Source of the DNA: Gordionus sp. m RMFG-2023
Lineage: Eukaryota; Nematomorpha; Gordioida; Chordodea; Parachordodidae
NCBI RefSeq assembly: GCF_954871325.1
Contig: NC_088775.1
Coordinates: 67,619,561 to 67,683,560 of the forward strand
Length of the DNA stretch: 64,000 nt
Direction: 5' to 3'
Shown: positions 1 through 12,500 of the stretch, in pieces
Position numbering within the stretch: the first letter of the stretch is position 1
Layout: each line of letters begins with the position of its first letter
Notes under the pieces: generated by a model
The model's input: only the letters and a program-made list of their open reading frames with translations
What the model was told of the DNA's origin: nothing
Databases searched by the model: none
Position numbers and translations under genes: made by a program

Positions 1-290
1 TTGTCAAACCAAGGGTTTCCTCATATTCAATCCACTTTACATAAGCGTCCACGACCAAGAAATAATTTTTTTGTCTAAATCAAAAAAATCAATGTCAATT
101 CGATTCCACGGGCGAGTCAATTTCGGACAAACATTATTCATCTCTTTACGGGGTTTGGCGGAACAGGTTTTACAAGGAACATATCTCTTAGTAATTTTTT
201 GAATTTCTATATTCATGTTGGGCCACCATAAGTATTCAGGGACCCAACACATCATCCTTTCGTTACCTTGGTTTCCTGTATAACATACGC
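1..290 (-). mobile_element. Ty3/gypsy integrase fragment (LTR fossil)
   Basis: The minus strand reads as a piece of a gypsy-type integrase: a YLWWPNM motif, a paired-cysteine part of the HHCC zinc-binding domain and the start of the catalytic core (IDIDFF). It runs off the window start. It is a broken fossil fragment with no LTR visible nearby. It resembles the integrases at 26.8 and 59.0 kb but belongs to a different copy. Confidence 0.75.
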
Positions 291-394
291 AAAATTTTAT
301 TAGAATAAATAGTATTTTAGTTCTTTCATTAATTTATAAATAATAAAAATTATATGATTACATATTCAATAATAAAATAATCAAAAACAATAAA

Positions 395-510
395 AAATAT
401 CGGATCAAATCGGTTTTTTAAAAATATCGGCCTGATTCCGATATTTTCTGAAAAGGCATATCAGTAACGATCCGATTTGAATTTAATATAGGCACAAACC
501 CTTAAATTTT
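395..510. repeat. hAT terminal remnant
   Basis: Diverged ATCGGATC/GATCCGAT repeats are followed by a TTAATATaGGCACAaaCCCTt end. This resembles the terminus and subterminal repeats of the hAT composite at 6470-10461, whose end reads TTAATATCGGCACAGCCCTA. It is an old, partial copy. No coding sequence and no matching second end were found nearby. Confidence 0.55.
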
Positions 511-989
511 GTAATAAACATAAAGTGGTAATTAGGATATAAATATGTATGTTCCTTTGGAACATTTTTTTAATTAAGGACAATAATTATATAATAGTGC
601 ATACGTTATAATATAAATTTGTTATGGCGGATTTCCTTAGCCCGTTATGTGGGCGTGTTGCAGTTGGCATTTAATATATGTCAATCATGTATTTTACTTA
701 AAAATAATATTGATTACGACGATTCTTATTTCATTATTTATTCTTGGATTGGGAAAATAAAGATTATAAAAACCCGATTTTTGTACTAATCATCATATAA
801 AATTTATTATAGCATAAAAATCACTATTTCGAACAAACAAATAAAATATTGGAAAATAAAAAATATTTAATAGCGAATATAATATTGTTAAAAAATATTA
901 TAGCTATATAAACCGGTATATAAATTTAGAATTAAACATTATATGATGATCTAAAAAGTTAATCAAAATATCGGTCATAAATGGAAATT
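511..989. other. AT-rich sequence, nothing recognised
   Basis: AT-rich sequence with short poly-A and poly-T runs. I see no exon similarity, repeat termini or RNA gene. Confidence 0.5.
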
Positions 990-1215
990 TAATCTTCTAT
1001 GCAATTGGGCCAATTTTTAGTCCATGGAATCGATTTTCTGATGTCGTACTTCTGAGATAAGTTGTTTTTATTCTTCGCAATGAAAAAAAGGTTCTCTCAT
1101 TTATCCTTCTATTAATCGATATTGTAAACAAAATATTCAGTAATCTTAATATTATTTGGGAAAGCTCCAAAATATATTTAAGTATGCACATGAGTTTCTT
1201 GTAGGATATTAATTT
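990..1215 (-). pseudogene. DUF4371-type hAT transposase, C-terminal fragment
   Basis: The minus strand encodes NERTFFSLRRIKTTYLRSTT followed by SENRFHGL. This is the hAT dimerisation region typical of ZMYM1/DUF4371-type hAT proteins. The same motif occurs in the relics at 13.7-15.5 kb and 38.7-40.8 kb. Only about 60 residues are recognisable, and the reading degrades toward the C-terminus. A transposon relic, not a host gene. Confidence 0.7.
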
Positions 1216-1779
1216 TTTCACAACAAGATTTAGGTTCTGAAATTAATTGGCCTTCGGATAAATTTATATCCTCTGAATAAAATTTAGATGTTTAATTTTT
1301 CAACATGAAGATTTAATTCTGAGATAGATTTCTAGGTATATTAGTATTTGAAATTTGAAGGAGCCATTTATGAAGAACAGATCGTTGCTTGATTTTAAAA
1401 ATGCATCCAAAAGTTGAATAACGATTGTTTTATAGTAATACTAAAATGAGTCCCCTTGATACTAGAAGGATTTGTTTGTCTAGGTGCAAGTCGAGGCTTG
1501 CGAATCTCAAAATCCCATATATCGCTTTCGTCTCAACAATCACACAAATCTCCGATATTATCTTTTAGTTTTCTAAGTTGTAATATAATAATATTCGCAA
1601 TTTTCATAACCTTAACCATTTCATTTTTATTTTATTAGTTGAATTAAAAGAAGATATTGGCCTATCACTATCATCGGCAATATCATTTGGTGGGGTTATG
1701 ATATGAATTTCAACCAGATTATTATCAATCATTATATTATTTAATGTTCCAATTACTACATTAAGAAATAAGTAGTGTC
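1216..1779. other. AT-rich sequence with faint coding traces
   Basis: Minus-strand stretches near 1640-1790 read as an acidic peptide (EIHIITPPND, DDSDRP). This vaguely recalls the N-terminus of piggyBac-type transposases but is too short to call. Otherwise nothing is recognised. Confidence 0.3.
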
Positions 1780-2112
1780 CAGGAATGTGAACCTTCCTTC
1801 TAAAAAAAGGGTTCAGGTTGGGGTTCAGTCTCCGAACCAGGTTAGAGTGGGTTCAGGATTCGGTGTTCAGAAAAATTATTTTCAAAAATAATGTTTAAAA
1901 TATTGAAAAAAAAATTATGTTAAAAAATTTAAACATGTTTATTTTTATAATATATGTAATACATTGTAATTTTTATAATTTAAAAAGAAAATAAAGAAAT
2001 TATAATAAAAAAATACAAATTTTTTTTTACTCTGAACCGTAAATTTAAAAAAAGGTTCGTTCTGGTTCAGTAAAATATCCGGGTTCTGGTTCAGGATGTG
2101 GGTTCAGCCCTG
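1780..2112. mobile_element. hAT-type MITE with GGTTCAG subterminal repeats
   Basis: The element starts CAGGAATGTGAACC and ends GGGTTCAGCCCTG, giving imperfect terminal inverted repeats. Between them are repeated GGTTCAG/CTGAACC heptamers around an AT-rich core with no coding sequence. The architecture matches short non-autonomous hAT elements. I could not find a convincing 8-bp duplication at the flanks, so the exact ends are provisional. Confidence 0.55.
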
Positions 2113-2570
2113 CTGGTATTGTCATCTTTGGTAGAGAAGCTCTTTTCTAAGCAGCATTTACACACTACAATACAACCCTATTTATTTTGAGATTTTTGTT
2201 TATAAACAAAACAAAATTATGATTTATAAACCACGAAAAAGTATTTGTGTAAAATATGATAATTATTTGATCAAAAAATCACATTATGATTATAGGGGAA
2301 ATTTCCCTTGTGTTACATCTTTAAGTGTATACTGTATACCTTCAATATTATTTTTATAATTGATAGCCATTAGTGAAGGTCAAGCGCTCTTCCCGTCTAT
2401 AATTTTTAAGTTAGGGAGTGTGTCCCTGCAAACTGTAACAGTATTTTTTTTAAAACATAAATTAATTAAATTATCAAATTTATTACTTTTCATTTTATAG
2501 TTCTGAGCAGAGTTTGAAAAAAAAATCTTTTTAAAGATCAGAATTTTTTTTTTTAATTAAAGATTTTTTT
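2113..2570. other. AT-rich intron-like sequence
   Basis: No gene or repeat end was recognised. It lies downstream (in gene direction) of the last probable DNAJC3 exon and may be intron or 3' flank. Confidence 0.4.
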
Positions 2571-2576
2571 ACAAAG

Positions 2577-2691
2577 GAATTTTAGATAAAATTTTATCAA
2601 AAATCTTCATTTGAAATTTTATTTTGAAGAGCATTTCAGGTTCTAAGCTATTTTCAGTATGGGAATTCAAGGTCGTGATAGCTTGAGGCAT
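2577..2691 (-). CDS. Possible further DNAJC3-like exon (TPR)
   Basis: After a TTTAG acceptor the minus strand reads MPQAITTLNSHTENSLEPEM. In phase 0 this continues the preceding exon (3328-3565) and resembles the next TPR of DNAJC3 (pattern P-x-E-A-I ... L-x-x-E-P). The 3' boundary is unclear: the frame stays open about 20 more codons through AT-rich sequence to a possible GTAAAA donor. This is tentative. It could be a real divergent exon or a chance match in intron sequence. Confidence 0.35.
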
Positions 2692-3327
2692 CTAAACACA
2701 GTCGCCATCAATTTATAAAAAATTCTTAAATTTAATTTCTTCATCCATTTAAAAATAAAGAATGCGAAGATATTAAAATATAGAATATACTTTACAATTA
2801 TACCGTTTTTTAAATATAGGTACATTTAACTTTTTGATAAATTTGTAAGTTTAAAGCTAGATATAATTTTAAATTTATTTGAACAAGATCCACACCAAAA
2901 GATGCTATGCTTGGAAGGGATGGGTTCCAAAGACGCTACGATTAGAGATGTCCCGGCGTCTTGACCTTATATAAAAGTCATTGAGCATGCATATATAAGT
3001 ACCAAGAATTAAACTTTAATATCATTATAATTAAATTGTTATAGTAATCTATCATGAACACAATAAATGCGGAATATTTTCCCCTATCATGATTCCCTTC
3101 TAATTAATTATACAAAACAATATTTTAAGATAAAATATAGTCTCGAGTTTTATTTTAATTTTCTTAAAATATTAGACAAATTGAGATTTTTTATTGAGTT
3201 ATTTAAAATATATGACAGTATATGAACTCATTTGTCCTTATAAGAATAAAATTGAAACATCAATTATGTAAAAATATAAAATAGTTAATAGGAAAGTATA
3301 ATGAAATATTCAGGTCAAGCGATATAC

Positions 3328-3565
3328 TTTGGCCATGCAGAGACATTCCTTTTGAGATATCCTATGAGCCATAGCCCTAAGCAAATCAGGAGAATCTCCT
3401 ATACTTTGCTTCAATTTGTCTAGATTATGCAAGCATTCTTTGAACTGTAAAGCTTCTACATTGGAAGTGGCTTGAATTAAAAATCTGTTCAATTTCTTGA
3501 CCCATTGATAAAAAGGGAAACACGCCTTGCTTTCCGGATCGACTTTTAGGCATTTTCTGATCTCA
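3328..3565 (-). CDS. dnajc3: DNAJC3-like exon 7
   Basis: The acceptor is AACAG and the donor is GTATAT. The exon enters in phase 2 and leaves in phase 0. It reads IEIRKCLKVDPESKACF, then QWVKKLNR, then a divergent TPR ending KECLCMAK. The order corresponds to human EVRECLKLDQDHKRCF and QVKKLNK. The phase match across the 1.67-kb intron that carries the MULE is strong evidence that the exon is real. Confidence 0.85.
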
Positions 3566-6500
3566 CTGTTATGAGCAATTTAGTTTAAATAAGTCCAAGG
3601 TAATAAAATATATCCTTATAAAATAGGATGAATTAATTTAGGCAAGACAACTAATAATGGCAATGAGTTGCTTTTTTTTTGTAAATCTACAAAATTAAAA
3701 TTTATAAAATGTAGCTTTTCTAATATCGAGTATGTTGATTTCTTTCACAATGTGATCAAAAAATGGTACTTATTTATGATTTAAAAAATTATTGTCAACA
3801 AATAGAATAGAAAACGAATTATTAATTGGCCGAGAGAGATTGATAGTTATTATAGTTTTCCCCTGTCTCTTATCAATTAAGCGTGCTCAAAGAAGCGTTG
3901 TTATATAAAAAAAGATTACTAAATGGATAAAAATATACTCCTCTCCATTATAACTATATCTATCAAATCCCACTACTCTTATAAATATTTAGTCAAATAT
4001 ATAAAGTTACATTTTAAAATGCTTATCTCTGTATATGTATGGATATTAATGAATCCCAGAAAAAAACCCCCGAATTTTTTTTTCATATTTATAGAATTTA
4101 CTTAAGACCTAATAATAGTGTTGTTAAACGACTTGTTTTGAGCCGATTTTTCAAAACGGCTAACTCAATATTTTAGCCAAAAAAATATTGCTTAAGCCTC
4201 GAGATTTTGATAATATATGTCTAAACCTTTGTTCCTTCTATAAGAAAGTTCTTCAGGCTTGCGTAATATTTTTCTGGATGAAATATTGAGTTAGCCGTTT
4301 TTAATCGGCTCAAAACGAGTTGTTTATCAACACTACCTAATAATAGAGGTATATTTTTATTTGGATTATAATGGATATGTTCATATTTATAATGTATTGA
4401 TAAATTAGTATTTTAGAAAAAAATATTATAAAATTATAATATATTAATAAGCTAATTTTTTTAGGCCCTAATTCATTATTTAAAGATTACGCATATATTC
4501 TTCCATAAAAATGCTTAAACAAGATAAAGTTCAAATTGGTACTGGGAAAAAATACCACAGTAAAATAACCTATGTATTTCTTATTTTCGTAAAGATTATT
4601 TGCTATAGTAATAAATACAATATCTATCCTTAATTACGATATTAAGTAGACTAAATTTGACAAAATTTTATAATAAAATATATTTATTTTATTGATAAAT
4701 CAAGATATATACAAAGAATAATAATTATATTGATTGACATAGAATATTTAAGGAAATCGCTCTTACACGATATTCCTCGCAAAATTTCTTTAACCGAATA
4801 TGGGTATTATAATTGCAATTTTTTTTCGGTGTCCAACTATCTACACGCCATCGTTCAAGTTTAGTTTCATTGATAGCCACCTCGAATTCCATTTTTTTAA
4901 ATAAATACCCTGATTGATGGCTATTTATTCCCAACCAGATTAGAAAAACGATGATTCCAACCTTCGCATTGATTATTTGTGCGTTCTTCGTCGGATAAAG
5001 TGCTCTGATTCACGTTCCAAGTTTCTGGAGGAAATCGAGGCTCAATTCGACGTATTTGGAATTGAGAATAGCTTCAAATTATATAAATATGAAGAAAAAA
5101 AATCCGGGGTTTTTTTTTCCTATTACCGATATTAATATATTAATATGCTCCTTGTTCAAACTCTAAAAATATCAGAAGCAATTTAGATACCAAATTGTTA
5201 AGTAAAGAATATATAGATAAACGATTATTGCTACATTAGAGCGTCTTCGATAAATCCCATATCAAAAAGAGCTCTACTGGCCTTCATTATAAATTCTGTG
5301 TCATCAGGTATCAAGTTGGAGATAGATTTGTACTCCGCAATGGCTTCCGTTATTTGACCCAGGTTTAGGAGGCATTCAGCTTTTATTTCATGCAGTTTAA
5401 CATTCATTGGGCTTGACTGTATGATTTTGTTTTAAAGTTTAAGTTGTTACATAATGATATTCTCAATTTTCAACATTTGGTAATCTAAAAGACTAGGATC
5501 TAATATTTTTCAACAATAATTTAGAGTCAGAAGGATATGACTTATTAAAAAAACTAATTTAAAGAATAGGTTTTTTTAAATATAAAGTACTTATGTATAT
5601 ATTTTTAATGTTTAGAAAACTTTGATCAAGTTTGCAAGCATAGGTATGGCATCTCGACAATTTTTATTTCCTTCAATCAACCAAATAATGTGTTCATAGT
5701 CCTCTTTTAAATTTTGCACCAATATGAGTTGAGAATTCGCATTTTTGTTTTGGGGATTATTTCTAAGCTTTTAATGGTAATCAAGAGATTATATTACAGT
5801 AAAAACTAAAAATGTTACAAAATTCTTATCTTAAGTTTGACCCCTTATGGACAGTTCATCCCTATCAAATTATTTTTAAAACTGTTTAATAATATGTTCT
5901 TGATCAAAACATAGTGCCTTATGGAGGTCACAATGTACTCATCAAATTAAATTTTTTCCTATATAATCAAAGCTGTCTAATTTGTTCTCTTGATAATTCG
6001 GGCAACTCAATAATTTTACCAAAATTTTAGGTCACAATCAAATTCCAATTAACTTCTATTAGAAAATGCCTTGATAAATTTGGCAAAAAGAGTGGGCAGA
6101 TTTTTAGTCTTTTATCCATTAGTGTAAGGCCTCTATAAATTGGGCATTGGTTGTATTTTGTTGAATTAATTCATCTACATTATAAAATTATCATCTTTTA
6201 AACTATTCACGTCTAGTGTTGCTACATCGCTCTTTTTTAAAAATGGTTAACTCAAAATTTTAGCCAAAAAATATTATACAAGGAAATTTTGCTCATAGAT
6301 GGAAGAAAGGTTTGGACATCTATTTGCAAATTCTCGAGGCTTATGTAATATTAATTTGGTTAGAATAACAATACTATTTATGTTAAATAACTGAATTGAT
6401 AAAGAAAAAAAATATATAGGTATTGTAAATTTAAAAAATTTAGGTTACTAAATTTTGAAATCAAAATACTAGGGCTGTGCCGATATTAAATATCGGATCG

Positions 6501-9500
6501 GCCCGATACCTGTAAAAAACCTGATCCGATCTTTTTCCTTTTACTGAAAATGCAATTCTTATAAAACTTTTGAGTAATGAAACTTTGAATTATTATTTTT
6601 TAATAAAAAAAATTAATATTTAAAAAAAAAAAAATTTTTTCGAGTTTCTATTTTACATTAATAATATTTTATAAATAATTTTTTTTAAACAATCCAAATG
6701 TTATTTATTTTTTTAAATAGATTTTACAAGTTTTTTTATAAAAATAGAAAGGAACACCCAAAGTTTTAAAATTTTTTAAAAAAATAACACCAATTTTATT
6801 ATTTATACTTTAAATAAAAATTATTTTAAATATGGTTTCTGAATTATGGAAATATTTTGATAAAGATGAAGGTAATTTTGCAAAATGCGTCATCTGCGGA
6901 ATTCTAATTTCACGGGGATGAATACTGAAAAATTCGTTCAATACAACTAACATTAGGAAACATCTGAAGCGTTGCCATCAAAAGGAATTCGAAGAGCTAA
7001 CACAAAAAGAACGAGAAATATTAGAAAAAACAAATCAAATTTTTTAAAAAAAGAGCCCTGAAAGTCAGCCAACAATATCAGCCATTCTTAATAAAACTAA
7101 TATTTGGAAACATTCTGATCCTAAATCAATAATAATTTCTAAATTTATAGGGGAAATGATAGCGTGTGACCACCAGCCGATTTCTATCTTGGAGGATATA
7201 GGCTTTAAAAGGCTTTTACATCATTTATGTCCAAATTACAAAATTCCCAATAGAAAGTATTTTTCGCAAGGAGTTATTCCGGATATATATGAAAAACTCT
7301 CCGAAAAATTCGTAAAGAAATTTTGGTTGACGATTCTTTTTTATCCTTTACGGTAGATATATGGACTAGAAATTCAGGTGGCGATTCTCACATCTCATTA
7401 ACATGCCACTATATAAACCAAAATTTTCAACAAATTAATAGAGTTCTAAATGTTAAAACATATAATGAGTCGCATACAGCAATAAATATTGTTCAAATTT
7501 TAGATGAAATTATTAATTATTGGGGTATAAAGAAAAATAAAATACACCTAATCATTAGAGATAATGCACCCAATATAACTTTGGCCATGAAAAATGGGAA
7601 ATTTCAAAGCGTTTCGTGTTTTGCACATAGTTTGCAATATGTTGCACAGGCAGCAATTTTATCACAGAGATCTATTATTGACATGCTTGCCCGGGTTAGA
7701 AAAATAGTAGGACACTTTAAACATTCTTCTATTGCACAAAATTGTCTAAAAGTAATCCAAATTCGATTAAGTCTAGCCCAGCACAAATTAATCCAGGATG
7801 TGCCCACCCGTTGGGATTCTACCTATTATATGCTCGAAAGATTGATAGAACAAAAAAGGGCGGTACAGCTGTTCATTATCGATAATCCTAATTTGGGAAA
7901 TCTCTCATTATATGAGTGGGAATTAGCAGAAAGGGTAATTGATGTTCTTGAACCAATTCAGAGAGTAACAAAAGAAATAAGTACGGAATCATGTTCAATT
8001 AGCAATGTTATACCCTTTGTTGAAATTCTGAAAAGTGAATTAACAATTAATGGGGACACAGATAGAGGTGTGCAGACTATGAAGAATACCACTAATAATC
8101 AATTAACCACTCGGTTTTTTGATATTTATGATGATGACAATTATGTTGTCGCAACATTACTTGATTCTCGATATAAGGATTTCTTTTTGCCAAAAAACAT
8201 ATCATACATAGAAAAGCTCAGGACTGCATGTGAGTCTTTTTTTAAAGGTGATGATAATGTTCAACTTCCAATTTTCTAATAAAGATTCGCCAGGTTTTAT
8301 ATTTTTTAAAATAAATTTAGATTTTATTGTTAACTTAGGTAATGACAATGAGAAAAATGTTCCACCTAACATTAAAAAAAATTTAATTTAAGGGATGCTT
8401 ATAAATTGAAAATCAAAGAAAAACTAGTAATAAATGAAATCGATAGTAATGTAAATGATGACCTGCCATACCTGATAGAAATCAAGGAATATTTAAAAAA
8501 ATCTTTATATATAGAAAGTATAACAACATATTTTTCATATTAATTTAAATATTGCTTGGTTGGGCTATGATTGACCCATTTGTTTGGGTGATTTTTCAAA
8601 ATCAACAAAAGATAGGGTTTGTATGAAACCCACTATTTTATAAATGCTAATTTTATATTTGTGTTATTTATTTAGAAAACTCGAATAACATTGATGATAT
8701 TGATATTTTATCCCCAGTGAATCCAATTGGAGAGTAATGCTGTAAAATATCCAACTTTATCAACACTTGCAAAAACCGAGTTGTTAATTGATTATTAGTG
8801 GTATTCTTCATAGTCTGCACACCTCTATCTGTGTCCCCATTAATTGTTAATTCACTTTTCAGAATTTCAACAAAGGGTATAACATTGCTAAGTGAACATG
8901 ATTCCGTACTTATTTCTTTTGTTACTCTCTGAATTGGTTCAAGAACATCAATTACCCTTTCTGCTAATTCCCACTCATATATGAGAGATTTCCCAAATTA
9001 GGATTATCGATAATGAACAGCTGTACCGCCCTTTTTTGTTCTATCAATCTTTCGAGCATATAATAGGTAGAATTCCAACGAGTGGGCACATCCTGGATTA
9101 ATTTGTGCTGGGCTAGACTTAATCGAATTTGGATATCTTTTAGACAATTTTGTGCAATAGAAGAATGTTTAAAGTGTCCTACTATTTTTCTAACCCGGGG
9201 CAAGCATGTCAATAATAGATCTCTGTGATAAAATTGCTGCCTGTGCAACATATTGCAAACTATGTGCAAAACACGAAACGCTTTGAAATTTCCCATTTTT
9301 CATGGCCAAAGTTATATTGGGTGCATTATCTCTAATGATTAGGTGTATTTTATTTTTCTTTATACCCCAATAATTAATAATTTCATCTAAAATTTGAGCA
9401 ATATTTATTGCTGTATGCGACTCATTAAATGTTTTAACATTTAGAACTCTATTAATTTGTTGAAAATTTTGGTTTATATAGTGGCATGTTAATGAGATGT

Positions 9501-12500
9501 GAGAATCGCCACCTGAATTTCTAGTCCATATATCTACCGTAAAGGATAAAAAAGAATCGTCAACCAAAATTTCTTTATGAATTTTTTCGGAGAGTTTTTC
9601 ATATATATCCGGAATAACTCCTTGCGAAAAATACTTTCTATTGGGAATTTTGTAATTTGGACATAAATGATGTAAAAGCCTTTTAAAGCCTATATCCTCC
9701 AAGATAGAAATCGGCTAGTGGTCACACGCTATCATTTCCCCTATAAATTTAGAAATTATTATTGATTTAGGATCAGAATGTTTCCAAATATTAGTTTTAT
9801 TAAGAATGGCTGATATTGTTGGCTGACTTTCAGGGCTCTTTTTTTAAAAATTTGATTTGTTTTTTCTAATATTTCTCGTTCTTTTTGTGTTAGCTCTTCG
9901 AATTCCTTTTGATGGCAACGCTTCAGATGTTTCCTAATGTTAGTTGTATTGAACGAATTTTTCAGTATTCCTCCCCGTGAAATTAGAATTCCGCAGATGA
10001 CGCATTTTGCAAAATTACCTTCATCTTTATCAAAATATTTCCATAATTCAGAAACCATATTTAAAATAATTTTTATTTAAAGTATAAATAATAAAATTGG
10101 TGTTATTTTTTTAAAAAATTTTAAAACTTTGGGTGTTCCTTTCTATTTTTATAAAAAAACTTGTAAAATCTATTTAAAAAAATAAATAACAATTGCATTG
10201 TTTAAAAAAAAATTATTTATAAAATATTATTAATGTAAAATAGAAACTCGAAAAAATTTTTTTTTTTTAAATATTAATTTTTTTTATTAAAAAATAATAA
10301 TTCAAAGTTTCATTACTCAAAAGTTTTATAAGAATTGCATTTTTAGTAAAAGGATCCGATCGGATCGGGTTTTTTACAGGTATCGGGCCGATCCGATATT
10401 TTTGAAAAACGCCAAATATCGGGACCGATCCAATCCGATATTTAATATCGGCACAGCCCTAGTTTATTCTTATTCTGTTGTATACATTTTATAATAATTT
10501 ATACATTCCTATTTTGTATAAATCTATGTATACATAAATAATTTCCAACAATGTTGTTATTTGGTCCATAAAAAATGTTTAAGGTTAGATTTAAAGTTAT
10601 ATTGATTTAATTTAATGAGCAATAACTTAACCATAACTAAGTAACTGAAATTTAATTTTAGAATATCTAGAAGGGGTTACAAAATAATTAAAATAAAATT
10701 TTGATAAGTAGAATATAAATTGAATTTGTTAGTCTAAATAAAATCTATATATGCTATGAAATGGCCTAACATTCCTCAGACCAAAAATCAACATGGTATC
10801 TCTAATTGTATAAATGGAATTTAAAAACATACTATATTGTTTTTATAATTCTATAAAATTGTTTAAAACTTTCCTAAAATTTATTTATTTAGATTTAAAA
10901 AGTTTTATTCATAAATCTAAACAATAAAGTAGGCATTTTGTTACTTTTGGTAAAAATTAAATCCTGTATTATGGTACATTTAGCTATATTAAGGTTAAAT
11001 TCTCTTACATGGTGAAAGCTTGGTAAATTGGAATGGATTAATGTGCCTCTACCCTCAAGTTTCCCCTAAGTTGAGATTTTATAGTAACTATAAACTCAAT
11101 GAAGTGTAAAATTAAATATTAAGATTTGTTAATGGATCTAATCTACTATAAACTAGTGTTGTTAAATGGCTCGTTTGAGCCGATTTTTCAAAATGGCTAA
11201 CTCAATATTTTAGCCAGAAAAATTATGCCTAAGCTTGAGATTTCGTTAATATATGTCTAGACCTTTGTTCCTTCTATGACCAAAATCTTCAGGCTTGCGT
11301 AATATTTTTCTGGATGTAATATTGAATTAGCCGTTTTTATAAATCGACTCAAAACAAGCTGTTTAACAACACTACTTTAAACCCAAGAGTGAGTGATATT
11401 GAATTTTCTTAGTTATTAAAATTATTCAGTTAGAAGAAAAGACTGATTGATTGTAAGTGCAAAATGGTAATATAAATACCCATAACTATTAATAGCCAAA
11501 TGTGACGCCAAGCAGCACTGGAGGGTCTAAGGGCATGGCCCGCTGAAATGTGAGTAGGTTTTAAATAAAATTCCTAAATATCACTGTCTGTGACCCATGG
11601 CATAAAAATAAATAAAAGCTATAAACCCAGGCAAAATAGGTTAAATATTTTTAGAATAAATTAAAATTATATAAATCAGTGATATCAGATGATGAATTAT
11701 TTACACATATAATTGGTTCTCATATTTTTGATTTCTTATTAAAACTATTTACAAAATATAGCCAAAATTTAGGATAACCAAATTTTAAAAATTAAGGCTA
11801 GGCATTAATATAATGATCAAATTTTTTTAAAAAAATGGTATAAAAGTATAAACATAAATTTAAAAAAAACAGGAAATCCAAAAAATATGAGCTAGTCCAG
11901 GCTAAAATATTTATAAAATAAACACATATTTAAATATAATTTCCCATCATAGAAAAAGGTTATTATAAATGTTTATTAGTTACTATGTTTTCAAAGTCAA
12001 TATGTGCTTGATCATAATCACCTAATTTAATGAGTAAATCCCCTCTGTATAATTTTGCCTATTTTTTTTATAGAGAATAAAAATGCATAAAGTTTTTAGA
12101 TATTTACCTCTAGGGATTCAGGCTTGAGTTCTAATACTTTATTAAAATCATTTAAAGCTGATTTAGACTTCCCCATAGCTAAAAAACATGTAGCTCTTGA
12201 GAAATATGTGGATGGCTCATTAGGAGCAATTTCTGCCATAGAATACACATATATTATAAAAAAATACTAATAATTTACCCACAGCCTTATGAAAATGGAT
12301 TAGAGCTTCATTATAGTTTCCCTTTATTAAGTATTGCTTAGCTTGAGTTTGTTCATTTGCTAATATTGTACCAACAGATGCTTGACATTTTTGTTCTTTA
12401 AAATATTTTTAGGTTGAAAATATATTGTAAATTCTACCAATAATTTGAATATATATTAGAATAAATACTAAAGTAGATGTTGATATAATTCCATATATAT

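Larger units (their letters stand above)
6470..10461. mobile_element. Palindromic hAT composite: two 5' halves joined tail to tail
   Basis: Both outer ends are the same hAT terminus: TAGGGCTGTGCCGATATT at 6470 and its reverse complement ending at 10461, each followed by ATCGGATCGG subterminal repeats. The left arm (6470 to about 8765) carries a BED-hAT transposase on the plus strand. The right arm (10461 to about 8766) carries the same gene on the minus strand. The arms are nearly identical where they overlap, but the left arm reads about 600 bp further, to a KYPTLSTLAK piece of the hAT dimerisation domain. No 3' terminus of the parent element is present. The 8 bp outside the ends (CAAAATAC and GTTTATTC) do not match. 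The composite fills most of DNAJC3 intron 4. Confidence 0.85.

Noticed and set aside
1640-1790. piggyBac transposase N-terminus on the minus strand.
   Set aside because: Only an acidic ITPPND-type stretch is readable. No catalytic region, TTAA duplication or terminal repeat was seen.
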